Origin: Piliocolobus tephrosceles
Taxonomy: Eukaryota > Chordata > Mammalia > Primates > Cercopithecidae
Assembly: GCF_002776525.5 (NCBI RefSeq)
Contig: NC_045436.1
Location: 55,716,254 to 55,780,253 of the forward strand
Reading direction: 5' to 3'
DNA: 64,000 bases
This document shows positions 36,081 through 46,775 of this stretch, piece by piece. How positions within the stretch are numbered: position 1 is the stretch's first letter; each line of letters begins with the position of its first letter. The notes under the pieces were generated by a model. It was given only the letters and a program-made list of their open reading frames with translations, made no database searches and was not told the origin of the DNA. Both the position numbers and the translations under genes were made by a program.

Positions 36081-37815
36081 TCAAGCTTGAAGTGAGCTGA
36101 TTAGAGCCATTTCATACTCGCCTCTCCACTAGAAAGAAGTAAAATAGTGAGCAGACAATCACACTTTGAATAGCTCACCCAAGGTAAACACAGTAATTCA
36201 ATAGAAAAGTGACAGGAAATGCCTAAAGCAATGTAAGAGAGGAAAGGAGGCAGCGTGTTCATCCATGATTGGCTGCAGCTGAGACTGACTCCCCAGTGTG
36301 GAGAAAGGGTAAGTGAAAGAACCTCAGTAGTCCACATTCCAACTGTGCACTCCTGCAATCTTAGTCACAGGAGAGCCCCTCCACCCTTGCAGGCCATGAA
36401 TTTAATATCAGAACATGCTAAGAGATTGTACAATGGCACTGTGCCAGGAAGAGATCTCATGCTGGGTTCTATACACTTTCTAAAACCTAAGCAGCTAACA
36501 TAGGTGCCATTTTACAGCCCTGTCCCCAACAGAGTCCGCACAATCCTGGGGCCCAGTGGCACTGGGGCTGAGGCTCAAGACAAGCAAGGACTGTTGCCCC
36601 AGGAGCTGAGGCATGAGCAAGGCACAGGCTGCTGCAGCTGGGGTGGAAATGCAACTTAGACATGGGCTACTGCCATAGGAGCTGAGGTGCAAGCATTATA
36701 GCACTGAGGCCTAAGCTGTGTGTTAATTCTGCATGTTCCAGGCTAGAATGCCACTAGTGAATGTAACTCCACCCTCCTCAGTGGCAGGGCAGCAAAACAG
36801 CTGTTACTATCCCTTCACCTGAACATTCTTCTGGTGGCTGGGGGATAGTCTTGACCTTCCCAACACAGCTAGCACTTGCATATGCCTTTGGGTTGCCTGA
36901 GGACAAGCCCACCTGGCTTGGTTTCATACCCAACACATTCTAGGACATACAAGTCTAGGGGCCAGTGGATTGCTCAGCTCAGTCAACCACCATTGGCACA
37001 TAGCTATTCCTCCTAAGGGATGGAGGATGGGACTACCCACCCTGCTGCCACTACCACAGTTTACACCTACCTGAACATGCCACCTACTGGCCTGGAGACT
37101 GGTTGCTCAGCCCATTACAGTCACTGTTAAAACAAAAACACAAAACTTGGGAGCCAAAGGGCCAGTGGCCACTACCACTGGCATTGCCCTGCTAAACTTG
37201 GCAGTCCAGAAGCCCAATAACACATCTACCTGCCCAGAACACCACTGCCACCACTGACTTCTGAGTAAGGATCTGGAAGCCAAAGAATAGACTTGCCTGG
37301 ACCCACTAAGAAGAGTGTCAACATACACTTCTCTGAGGCCCAAAGGCAGGTACACTTAGCCAACCACGGTTACCCCTGTGACCCCAAAACTGGCATATGT
37401 GGTACCCCATTTCCAGCAAAATATCACTGCAGCATCCACTAATTACCACACTTATGCCACCAAAGAAATTACAAGACAATCCTGAATCTGTTTATTGGAA
37501 GATAAATTACATATAGAGTACACCACTTTGTGCACCCAGAATCAAAGTCACACTGTTCTACCCAACCAATACCATAGACACATCTTTAGGAAGTTGTTTG
37601 CCCTTGTGAAAAAGAAACTTTGAAAAACTGAAAGAAGCAACCATTTCACCAGAGGCAAAGATATCAACATAAAGACATAGACACATGAAAAAGCAAGGAA
37701 ATATGATACCTCCAAAGGAATACAATAATTCTCTAGCAAAAGATCTCAATCAAAAACAAATTTACAAAATCCCAGAAAAAGAATTACAAATATTTACACT
37801 AAAGAATTTCAATGA

Positions 37816-37825
37816 NNNNNNNNNN
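37816..37825. other. Assembly gap of 10 N
   Basis: Ten N bases. The 47 bases before the gap (37769-37815) are repeated exactly after it (37826-37872), beginning 'atcccagaaaaagaatta'. A round-number gap between identical ends looks like two contigs that overlap but were not merged, rather than missing sequence. Confidence 0.97.
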
Positions 37826-39604
37826 ATCCCAGAAAAAGAATTACAAATATTTACACTAAAGAATTTCAATGAGACGTAAGAAAATTCTGATAATAAAAAT
37901 AAAATAGAAAAACAGTTCGGGATATAAAGAGAAATTCACCTAAGAGACAAATATCATTTAAAAAGCCAAACAGACATTTTGAAACTGAAGGTTTTATTGA
38001 ATGAAATATAAAATATGTTATAAAACATTAACCATAGACTAATTTAAGCAGCAGCAGAAGGAATATCCAAATTTAAAGACAAGTCTTCTGAAACAATCCA
38101 GTAAGACAAAAACAAAGAATATAGAATAAAAAAGAATGAGTAAATTTTTATGACATATGGGGCACCATAAAAGGACCAAATATGCAAATTACTGAGCAGC
38201 TAGAAAGTAGGTTTAGAAAACCTATTTAACAGAATAATAGATTTAAAACAAACAAACAAACAAACTTCCCCAGTCTTAGCAATAGATTTAAACATTCAGA
38301 TACAGGAGGCTCTGAGATTCCCAGATACATTCAAGAAGCTCTTCACCACAGCATATTATAGGCAAAAGTGTCTACATTCAAAGAGAGAACTCTAAAAACA
38401 GCAGAAGAAAAGCATCTAATCACATAAAATAGTCATACTACTCAAGGCAAACTATAGTTTCAACACTATTTCTTTCAAACTCTCAAGATCGTTTTTCAAC
38501 AGAATTAGAACATCTATTTTATATTACATAAAAAGCCATAAAAGAACCCGAAAAGCCAAAACAATCCGAAGAAAAAGACCAAAGCTAGAGGCATCATGTT
38601 ATTCAACTTCAAACTATACCATAAGGCTACAATAGCCAAAATGGTATGGTACTGGTACAAAAACAAACATATAGACCAGTAGAATATAATAGAGAGCCCA
38701 GAAATAAAGCATCACCTACAACCATTGCATCTTTGACAAAGTTGGTGAAAATAAGCAATGAAGAAAGAAAACCTCTATTCAAACAATGGTGCTAGGATAA
38801 CTGGCTAGTCATATGAAAAATAATGGAACTGGACTCTAACCTTTCTCCACATACAAAAACAAACTCAATATAGATTAATAATTTAAATATGAGACCTCAA
38901 ACTATAATACTCTTAGAAGAAAATACCATTTTGTGCATCATCCTTGGGAAAGAATTTATGTCTATCTTCAAAAGCAATTGCAATAAAAACAAAAATTGAC
39001 AAGTAGGACCTAATTAAACTAAAGAGCCTTTGCACAGCAAAATAAACTAGCAACAGAGTAAACAGACAACCTACATAATGAGAAAAAAAATGTTCTCAAA
39101 CTATGTTTCCGAAACAGATCTAATATTCAGCATGTATAGGAAACTTAAACAATTAAACAAGGAATAAACAACCCTATTAAAAAGAGGGCAAAAGACACAA
39201 AGAAACAATTCTTGAAAGAAGACATACAAATGGCCAGCAAATATATGGAAAAATGCTCAATATCACTAACCATCATAGAAATGCAAATTGAAACCAAAAT
39301 GAGATACCATCCCACACCAGTGAGAGAGGCTATTAACAAAAAGTCAAAGGCAAGGCTGTGGATAAAAGGGAACAATTATAAACTGTTGCAAATCAGTTCA
39401 ACTACTGTGGAAATCATTTTGAAAATTTCTTAAAGAATTAAAACAGAACTACCATTCAACCCAACAATCCCATTAATGACTATATATCCAAAAGAAAATC
39501 AATTGTTCTACAAAAAAACACATGTATGTTTATGTTTATCACAGTACTATTCAAGTAGCAAAGACATGGAATCAACCTAGGTGCCCATGAATGATGGCTT
39601 GGAT

Positions 39605-39620
39605 AAGAAAAACATGGTAC
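39605..39620 (+). repeat. 5' target-site duplication of the young L1
   Basis: 'aagaaaaacatggtac' (16 bp; possibly 17 with the next A). The matching copy is at 45778-45793. The bottom-strand nick site would be TTCTT/ATC, a relaxed match to the L1 endonuclease preference TTTT/AA. Confidence 0.93.
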
Positions 39621-40625
39621 AAAGATGGCCGAATAGGAACAACTTCAGTCTCCATCTCCCAGCGCGAGCGACACAGAAGACCGGCGATTTCTGCATTTTC
39701 AACTGAGGTACTGGGGTCATCTCACTCGGGAGTGCCGGACAATCCGTGCGGGTCAGCTGCTGCAGCCCGACCAGCGAGAGCTGAAGCAGGGCGAGGCATC
39801 GCCTCACCTGGGAAGCGCGAGGGGGAAGGGAGTCCCTTTTCCTAGCCAGGGGAACTGAGACACACAACACCTGGAAAATCGGGTAACTCCCACCCCAATA
39901 CTGTGCTGTAACACCGGCACACCGGAGATTATATCCCACACCTGGCCGGGAGGGTCCCACGCCCACGGAGCCTCTCTCCTTGCTAACACAGCAGTCTGCG
40001 GCAATCTAACCGCAAGGCAGCAGCGAGGCTGGGGGAGGGGCGCCCGCCATCGCTGAGGCTTAAGTAGGTAAATAAAGCCGCTGGGAAGGTCGAACTGGGT
40101 GGAGCTCACAGCAGCTCAAGGAAACCTGCCTGTCTCTGTAGACTGCGCCTCTGGGGACAGGGCTCAGCTAAAGGAGCAGAAGCCTGTGAAACGCGAACGA
40201 CTCTGTCTGACAGCTTTGAAGAGAGCAGTGGATCTCCCAACACGGAGGTTGAGATCTGAGAAGGGGCAGTCTGCCTGCTCAAGTGGGTCACTGACCCCTG
40301 AGTAGCCTAACTGGGAGACATCCCCCACTAGGGGCAGTCTGACACCCCACACCTCACAGGGTGGAGTACACCCCTGAGAGGAAGCTTCCAAAGCAAGAAT
40401 CAGACAGGTGCACTCGCTGTTCAGCAATATTCTATCTTCTGCAACCTCTGCTGCTGATACCCAGGCAAACAGGGTCTGGAGTGGACCTCAAGCAATCTCC
40501 AACAGACCTATAGCTGAGGGTCCTGACTGTCAGAAGGAAAACTATCAAACAGGAAGGACACCTATATCAAAACCCCATCAGTACGTCACCATCATCAAAG
40601 ACCAGTGACAGATAAAACCACAAAG
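39621..40625 (+). promoter_or_regulatory. L1 5'UTR with internal promoter
   Basis: About 1.0 kb, the most GC- and CpG-rich stretch of the window. At its very start (39622-39631) is AAGATGGCC, the YY1-binding motif that in L1 places the transcription start at the element's first base. L1 5'UTRs act as internal RNA polymerase II promoters, and in primates they also have antisense promoter activity. At about 1,005 bp it is longer than the roughly 0.9 kb of the youngest human L1 as I recall it, consistent with a lineage that kept older 5'UTR segments. Open frames of 80-130 codons on both strands here are CpG-rich non-coding by-products. Confidence 0.88.
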
Positions 40626-41642
40626 ATGGGGAAAAAGCAGGGCAGAAAAGCTGGAAATTCAAAAAATAAGAGCGCATCTCCTCCTGCAAAGGAGCACAGC
40701 CCATCGCCAGCAACGGATCAAAGCTGGTCAGAGAATGATTTTGATGAGATGAGAGAAGAAGGCTTCAGTCCATCAAACCTCTCAGAGCTAAAGGAGGAAT
40801 TACGTACCCAGCGCAAAGAAACTAAAAATCTTGAAAAAAGAGTGGAAGAATTGACAGCTAGACTAATTAATGCAGAGAAGGTCATAAACGAAATGACAGA
40901 GATGAAAACCATGACACGAGAAATACGTGACAAATGCACAAGCTTCAGTAACCGACTCGATGAACTGGAAGAAAGAGTATCAGCAATGGAGGATCAAATG
41001 AATGAAATGAAGTGAGAAGAGAAACCAAAAGAAAAAAGAAGAAAAAGAAATGAACAAAGCCTGCAAGAAGTATGGGATTATGTCAAAAGACCAAATCTAC
41101 GTCTGATTGGGGTGCCTGAAAGTGAGGGGGAAAATGGAACCAAATTGGAAAACACTCTACAGGATATCATCCAGGAGAACTTCCCCAAACTAGCAGGGCA
41201 GGCCAACATTCAAATTCAGGAAATACAGAGAACGCCACAAAGATACTCCTCCAGAAGAGCAACTCCAAGACACATAATTGCCAGATTCACCAAAGTTGAA
41301 ATGAAGGAAAAAATCTTAAGGGCAGCCAGAGAGAAAGGTCGGGTTACCCACAAAGGGAAGCCCATCAGACTGACAGCAGATCTCTCGGCAGAAACTCTAC
41401 AAGCCAGAAGAGAGTGGGGGCCAATATTCAACGTTCTTAAAGAAAAGAATTTTAAACCCAGAATTTCATATCCAGCCAAACTAAGTTTCATAAGTAAAGG
41501 AGAAATAAAATTCTTTACAGATAAGCAAATGCTTAGAGATTTTGTCACCACCAGGCCTGCCTTACAAGAGACCCTGAAGGAAGCCCTAAACATGGAAAGG
41601 AACAACCGGTACCAGCCATTGCAAAAACATGCCAAAATGTAA
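40626..41642 (+). pseudogene. L1 ORF1 (RNA-binding chaperone), one premature stop
   Basis: ORF1p is the trimeric RNA-binding nucleic-acid chaperone of the L1 ribonucleoprotein. The ATG at 40626 (MGKKQGRK...) opens a frame of 338 codons to the TAA at 41640-41642, the normal primate L1 length. It has one in-frame TGA at 41013-41015, codon 130. Upstream are the N-terminal basic region and a heptad-rich coiled coil (LSELKEELRTQRKETKNLEKRVEEL onward). Downstream, still in frame, are the RRM (LRLIGVPESEGENG onward) and C-terminal domain (NRYQPLQKHAKM end). The stop lies in the coiled coil, so the product would lack all RNA binding. Its context (AAG-TGA-GAA) fits a C-to-T change at a CpG. No in-frame ATG near the stop allows simple re-initiation before the RRM. 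Confidence 0.95.
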
Positions 41643-41705
41643 AGACCATCGAGCCTAGGAAGAAACTGCATCAACTAATGAGCAAAATAACCAGTTAATA
41701 TCATA

Positions 41706-44700
41706 ATGGCAGGATCAAGATCACACATAACAATATTAACCTTAAATGTAAATGGACTAAATGCTCCAATTAAAAGACACAGACTGGCAAACTGGATAAA
41801 GAGTCAAGATCCATCAGTCTGCTGTCTTCAGGAGACCCATCTCACATGCAGAGACATACATAGGCTCAAAATAAAAGGATGGAGGAAGAACTACCAAGCA
41901 AATGGAGAACAAAAAAAAGCAGGGGTTGCAATCCTAGTCTCTGATAAAACAGACTTTAAACCATCAAAGATCAAAAGAGACAAAGAAGGCCATTACATAA
42001 TGGTAAAGGGATCAATCCAACAGGAAGAGCTAACTATCCTAAATATATATGCACCTAATACAGGAGCACCCAGATTCATAAAGCAAGTCCTTAGAGACTT
42101 ACAAAGAGACTTAGACTCCCATACAATAATAATGGGAGACTTCAACACTCCACTGTCAACATTAGACAGATCAACGAGACAGAAAGTTAACAAGGATATC
42201 CAGGAATTGAACTCATCTCTGCACCACGCGGACCTAATAGACATCTATAGAACTCTCCACCCCAAGTCAACAGAATATACATTTTTCTCAGCACCACATC
42301 ACACTTATTCCAAAATTGACCACATAATTGGAAGTAAAGCACTCCTCAGCAAATGTAAAAGAACAGAAATTATAACAAACTGTCTCTCTGACCACAGTGC
42401 AATCAAACTAGAACTCAGGACTAAGAAACTCAATCAAAACCACTCAACTACATGGAAACTGAACAACCTGCTCCTGAATGACTACTGGGTACATAACGAA
42501 ATGAAAGCAGAAATAAAGATGTTCTTTGAATCCAATGAGAACAAAGATACAACATACCAGAATCTCTGGGACACATTTAAAGCAGTGTGTAGAGGGAAAT
42601 TTATAGTACTAAGTGCCCACAAGAGAAAGCAGGAAAGATCTAAAATTGACACTCTAACATCACAATTAAACGAACTAGAGAGGCAAGAGCAAACACATTC
42701 AAAAGCTAGCAGAAGGCAAGAAATAACTAAGATCAGAGCAGAACTGAAGGAGATAGAGACACAAAAAACCCTCCAAAAAATCAATGAATCCAGGAGTTGG
42801 TTTTTTGAAAAGATCAACAAAATTGACAGACCGCTAGCAAGGCTAATAAAGAAGAAAAGAGAGAGGAATCAAATAGACGCAATAAAAAATGATAAAGGGG
42901 ATATCACCACCGACCCCACAGAAATACAAACTACCATCAGAGAATACTATAAACACCTCTACGCAAATCAACTAGAAAATCTAGAAGAAATGGATAATTT
43001 CCTGGACACGTACACTCTTCCAAGACTAAACCAGGAAGAAGTTGAATCCCTGAATAGACCAATAGCAGCCTCTGAAATTGAGGCAACAATTAATAGCCTA
43101 CCCACCAAAAAAAGCCCAGGACCAGATGGATTCACAGCTGAATTCTACCAGAGGTACAAGGAGGAGCTGGTACCATTCCTTCTGAAACTATTCCAATCAA
43201 TAGAAAAAGAGGGAATCCTCCCTAACTCATTTTATGAGGCCAACATCATCCTGATACCAAAGCCTGGCAGAGACACAACAAAAAAAGAGAATTTTAGACC
43301 AATCTCCCTGATGAACATCGATGCAAAAATCCTCAATAAAATACTGGCAAACCGGATTCAGCAGCACATCCAAAAGCTTATCCACCATGATCAAGTGGGC
43401 TTCATCCCTGGGATGCAAGGCTGGTTCAACATTCGCAAATCAATAAACGTAATCCAGCATATCAACAGAACCAAAGACAAGAACCACATGATTATCTCAA
43501 TAGATGCAGAAAAGGCTTTTGACAAAATTCAACAGCCCTTCATGCTAAAAACGCTCAACAAATTCGGTATTGATGGAACGTACCTCAAAATAATAAGAGC
43601 TATTTATGACAAACCCACAGCTAATATCATACTGAATGGGCAAAAACTGGAAAAGTTCCCTTTGAAAACTGGCACAAGACAGGGATGCCCTCTCTCACCA
43701 CTCCTATTCAACATAGTGTTGGAAGTTCTGGCTAGGGCAATCAGGCAAGAGAAAGAAATCAAGGGTATTCAGTTAGGAAAAGAAGAAGTCAAATTGTCCC
43801 TGTTTGCAGATGACATGATTGTGTATTTAGAAAACCCCATCGTCTCAGCCCAAAATCTTCTTAAGCTGATAAGCAACTTCAGCAAAGTCTCAGGATACAA
43901 AATTAATGTGCAAAAATCACAAGCATTCTTATACACCAGTAACAGACAAGCAGAGAGCCAAATCAGGAATGAACTTCCATTCACAATTGCTTCAAAGAGA
44001 ATAAAATACCTAGGAATCCAACTTACAAGGGATGTAAAGGACCTCTTCAAGGAGAACTACAAACCACTGCTCAGTGAAATCAAAGAGGACACAAACAAAT
44101 GGAAGAACATACCATGCTCATGGATAGGAAGAATCAATATCGTGAAAATGGCCATACTGCCCAAGGTTATTTATAGATTCAATGCCATCCCCATCAAGCT
44201 ACCAATGAGTTTCTTCACCGAATTGGAAAAAACTGCTTTAAAGTTCATATGGAACCAAAAAAGAGCCCGTATTGCCAAGACAATCCTAAGTCAAAAGGAC
44301 AAAGCCGGAGGCGTCACGCTACCTGACTTCAAACTATACTACAAGGCTACAGTAACCAAAACAGCATGGTACTGGTACCAAAACAGAGATATAGACCAAT
44401 GGAACAGAACGGAGCCTTCAGAAATAATGCCACACATCTACAACCATCTGATATTTGACAAACCTGAGAAAAACAAGAAATGGGGAAAGGATTCCCTATT
44501 TAATAAATGGTGCTGGGAAAATTGGCTAGCCATAAGTAGAAAGCTGAAACTGGATCCTTTCCTTACTCCTTATACGAAGATTAATTCAAGATGGATTAGA
44601 GACTTAAATATTAGACCTAATACCATAAAAACCCTAGAAGAAAATCTAGGTAGTACCATTCAAGACATAGGCATGGGCAAGGACTTCATGTCTAAAACAC

Positions 44701-45533
44701 CAAAAGCAACGTCAGCAAAAGCCAAAATTGACAAATGGGATCTCATTAAACTAAAGAGCTTCTGCACAGCAAAAGAAACTACCATCAGAGTGAACAGGCA
44801 ACCTACAGAATGGGAGAAAATTTTTGCAATCTACTCATCTGACAAAGGGCTAATTTCCAGAATCTACAAAGAACTCAAACAAATATACAAGAAAAAAACA
44901 AACAACCCCATCCAAAAGTGGGGAAAGGATATGAACAGACATTTCTCAAAAGAAGACATTCATACAGCCAACAGACACATGAAAAAATGCTCATCATCAC
45001 TGGCCATCAGAGAAATGCAAATCAAAACCACAATGAGATACCATCTCACACCAGTTAGAATGGCAATCATTAAAAAATCAGGAAACAATAGGTGTTGGAG
45101 AGGATGTGGAGAAATAGGAACACTTTTACACTGTTGGTGGGATTGTAAACTAGTTCAATCACTATGGAAAACAGTAGGGAGATTCCTCAAGGATCTAGAA
45201 CTAGATGTACCATACGACCCAGCCATCCCATTACTGGGTATATACCCAAAGGATCATAAATCATGCTGCTATAAAGACACATGCACACGTATGTTTATTG
45301 CGGCACTATTCACAATAGCAAAGACTTGGAATCAACCCAAATGTCCATCAGTGACAGACTGGATTAAGAAAATGTGGCACATATACACCATGGAATACTA
45401 TGCAGCCATAAAAAAGGATGAGTTTGAGTCCTTTGTAGGGACATGGATGCAGCTGGAAACCATCATTCTTAGCAAACTATCACAAGAAGAGCAAACCAAA
45501 CACCGCATGTTCTCACTCATAGGTGGGAACTGA
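41706..45533 (+). CDS. L1 ORF2 protein: endonuclease and reverse transcriptase
   Basis: Encodes the L1 replicase, which nicks genomic DNA and reverse-transcribes L1 RNA at the nick. It is uninterrupted at 1275 codons, the family length. The APE-type endonuclease is at residues 1-239 with N14, E43, D145 and N147 (GDFNT), D205 (KIDHIIG) and H230 (SDHSAIKLE), all confirmed by codon position. Reverse transcriptase follows at roughly 500-770 with the FADD motif, D702 and D703 at 43809-43814. The C-terminal cysteine motif starts at C1130 (CWRGCGEIGTLLHCWWDC). The ATG at 41706 lies 63 bp after the ORF1 stop. In L1, ORF2 is translated from the same RNA by inefficient re-initiation after ORF1. Activity cannot be judged by eye. 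Confidence 0.97.
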   Translation: MAGSRSHITILTLNVNGLNAPIKRHRLANWIKSQDPSVCCLQETHLTCRDIHRLKIKGWRKNYQANGEQKKAGVAILVSDKTDFKPSKIKRDKEGHYIMVKGSIQQEELTILNIYAPNTGAPRFIKQVLRDLQRDLDSHTIIMGDFNTPLSTLDRSTRQKVNKDIQELNSSLHHADLIDIYRTLHPKSTEYTFFSAPHHTYSKIDHIIGSKALLSKCKRTEIITNCLSDHSAIKLELRTKKLNQNHSTTWKLNNLLLNDYWVHNEMKAEIKMFFESNENKDTTYQNLWDTFKAVCRGKFIVLSAHKRKQERSKIDTLTSQLNELERQEQTHSKASRRQEITKIRAELKEIETQKTLQKINESRSWFFEKINKIDRPLARLIKKKRERNQIDAIKNDKGDITTDPTEIQTTIREYYKHLYANQLENLEEMDNFLDTYTLPRLNQEEVESLNRPIAASEIEATINSLPTKKSPGPDGFTAEFYQRYKEELVPFLLKLFQSIEKEGILPNSFYEANIILIPKPGRDTTKKENFRPISLMNIDAKILNKILANRIQQHIQKLIHHDQVGFIPGMQGWFNIRKSINVIQHINRTKDKNHMIISIDAEKAFDKIQQPFMLKTLNKFGIDGTYLKIIRAIYDKPTANIILNGQKLEKFPLKTGTRQGCPLSPLLFNIVLEVLARAIRQEKEIKGIQLGKEEVKLSLFADDMIVYLENPIVSAQNLLKLISNFSKVSGYKINVQKSQAFLYTSNRQAESQIRNELPFTIASKRIKYLGIQLTRDVKDLFKENYKPLLSEIKEDTNKWKNIPCSWIGRINIVKMAILPKVIYRFNAIPIKLPMSFFTELEKTALKFIWNQKRARIAKTILSQKDKAGGVTLPDFKLYYKATVTKTAWYWYQNRDIDQWNRTEPSEIMPHIYNHLIFDKPEKNKKWGKDSLFNKWCWENWLAISRKLKLDPFLTPYTKINSRWIRDLNIRPNTIKTLEENLGSTIQDIGMGKDFMSKTPKATSAKAKIDKWDLIKLKSFCTAKETTIRVNRQPTEWEKIFAIYSSDKGLISRIYKELKQIYKKKTNNPIQKWGKDMNRHFSKEDIHTANRHMKKCSSSLAIREMQIKTTMRYHLTPVRMAIIKKSGNNRCWRGCGEIGTLLHCWWDCKLVQSLWKTVGRFLKDLELDVPYDPAIPLLGIYPKDHKSCCYKDTCTRMFIAALFTIAKTWNQPKCPSVTDWIKKMWHIYTMEYYAAIKKDEFESFVGTWMQLETIILSKLSQEEQTKHRMFSLIGGN

Positions 45534-45777
45534 ACAGTGAGCTCACTTGGACTCGGGAAGGGGAACATCACACACTGGGGCCTATCATGGGGAGGGGAGA
45601 GGGGGGAGGGATTGCACTGGGGAGTTATACCTGATATAAATGATGAATTGATGGGTGCTGACTAGTTGATGGGTGCAGCACACCAACATGGCACATGTAT
45701 ACATATGTAACCTGCACGTTATGCACATGTACCCTAGAACTTAAAGTATAATAAAATAAAATATATATATAAAAAAA
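45534..45777 (+). promoter_or_regulatory. L1 3'UTR, G-rich tract, poly(A) signal and tail
   Basis: Contains the conserved L1 3'UTR polypurine tract at 45589-45610 with four G-runs of three or more. Then follow the typical 'gcacaccaacatggcacatgtatacatatgtaac' end and two overlapping AATAAA signals (45750-45755, 45755-45760). The tail is short and mixed (AAAATATATATATAAAAAAAAAG), so it has begun to decay. Confidence 0.92.
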
Positions 45778-46175
45778 AAGAAAAACATGGTACATATACA
45801 CAGTGGAATACTACATACCTGTAAATAAGAATGAAATTATGTTATTTGAAGCAACATGTATACAGCTGGAGGCCATAAATGTTGTGAATTAAGTGAATTA
45901 ATGTAGGTAAAAAAAAAAATAAATAAATATTACATGTTCTCATAAGTCAGAGCTGAACTTTGGGTACTCATAGAAATAAAGACAGTAATAATAGACACTG
46001 AAGACTACTAAGTGAGAAACAGGAGTGGGACAGGTGTTGAAAAACTAACTATTCAGTACTATGCTCATTACCTGAGTGACAGAATCAACTGTACTCCAGA
46101 CCTCAGCATCACACAATATACTCATGTATAAAACATGTACATATGTCCCTGTGACTAAATTAAAGGTTGAAATTA
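45778..46175 (+). repeat. Old L1, plus strand, right part (ORF2 end and 3'UTR)
   Basis: The first 16 bp are the second copy of the target duplication. The sequence then continues the interrupted older L1: 'acatatacacagtggaatactac', 'atgttctcataagtcagagctgaac', '3' end 'acacaatatactcatgtataaaacatgtacatatg' and 'gtgactaaattaaag'. A short A/AAAT run lies at 45909-45928. Confidence 0.85.
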
Positions 46176-46195
46176 TTAGAAAATAAAATTGATAT

Positions 46196-46280
46196 ATAGA
46201 TACATCTCACATTTTATATATACGTGTGTATATAGATATATATAAAATGATATAGATATAGATATGCACACATATTTGTA
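46196..46280. repeat. AT-rich (TATAGA)n-like simple repeat
   Basis: TATA/GATATA-type low-complexity sequence between two L1 3' ends, probably grown from the A-rich tail of one of them. Confidence 0.8.
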
Positions 46281-46284
46281 TACA

Positions 46285-46775
46285 CACTCAGCAATAAAAA
46301 GGGTTAAAATTCTGTTATTTTCAACAACATGGATGAAACAAAATGTCACGTTGAAATAAGCCAGGCCCAGAAAGACAATATCATATGTTCTCACTTATAT
46401 TTGTGACCTGAGAAACTTGATCTCATGCAGACAGAACATAGAATGATTGATACCAGAGGTTTGGAAGGGTATAAGCGTGGGAGGGGGAAATGTAGAGAAG
46501 CTGGTGAATGGGCACAAACATAGAGGTAGATAAAAGACATAAGCTGTATTGCTTGGTAGCACAAGAGTGAATATAATTAGCAACAATATATTGGATTGTT
46601 TTATAATGAAGCTAGAAGAGAGGACATGAATTGTTACCAACCCATAGAAATGATGAATACTCAAGGTGATTGATACCCCAAATACTCTGACTTTATTTTA
46701 CATTTTATGCATGTAACAAATACTCAAATGTACCCCATAAATATGTAAAATATCATGTATCAATAAAAGAAAAAA
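46285..46775 (+). repeat. Second L1 3' end, 5'-truncated, plus strand
   Basis: Begins in the ORF2 end ('aaaagggttaaaattctgttattttcaacaacatggatgaa'). It runs through '...atgttctcacttatatttgtgacc', 'taccagaggtttggaagggt' and a 3' end with 'caaatgtaccccataaatatg', closing in an A-rich tail at 46760-46790. Old and inactive. Confidence 0.85.

Larger units (their letters stand above)
36080..39620 (+). repeat. Old L1 (L1PB/L1MA-like), plus strand, left part
   Basis: A GC-rich 5'UTR of old L1 type (about 36080-37480, with 'gagcccctccacccttgcaggcc', 'caatcctggggcccagtggcac', 'ccccaggagctgaggc') is followed by decayed ORF1 (37640-38200, with 'cctccaaaggaatacaataattctc' and 'gaatttcaatgag'). The sequence then jumps, after an internal deletion, to the ORF2 3' part (from about 38560, with 'gctagaggcatcatgtt' and, at 39212-39433, SISLTIIEMQIETKMRYH). 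The left boundary is approximate. The right side is interrupted by the young L1 and resumes at 45778. Confidence 0.8.
39621..45777 (+). mobile_element. Young full-length LINE-1, Old World monkey lineage
   Basis: A complete L1 of about 6.16 kb: 5'UTR, ORF1, a 63-bp inter-ORF spacer, ORF2, a 3'UTR with G-rich tract and an A-rich tail. It is bounded by 16-bp target duplications (39605-39620 and 45778-45793), so it is a single target-primed insertion with essentially no 5' truncation. ORF2 is open. ORF1 has one stop. Low decay compared with every other L1 in the window indicates a recent insertion, probably after the split from apes. The host sequence is an older L1 in the same orientation, in its ORF2 3' region. 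Confidence 0.96.

Noticed and set aside
39577..40427. Frames of 60-129 codons on both strands of the L1 5'UTR, including a possible antisense ORF0
   Set aside because: Primate L1s can have a short antisense ORF0 here, but I could not recognise its sequence in any of these frames, so no call is made.
41216..44050. Minus-strand frames of 63-152 codons across the young L1
   Set aside because: Shadows of ORF1 and ORF2, which are read on the plus strand.
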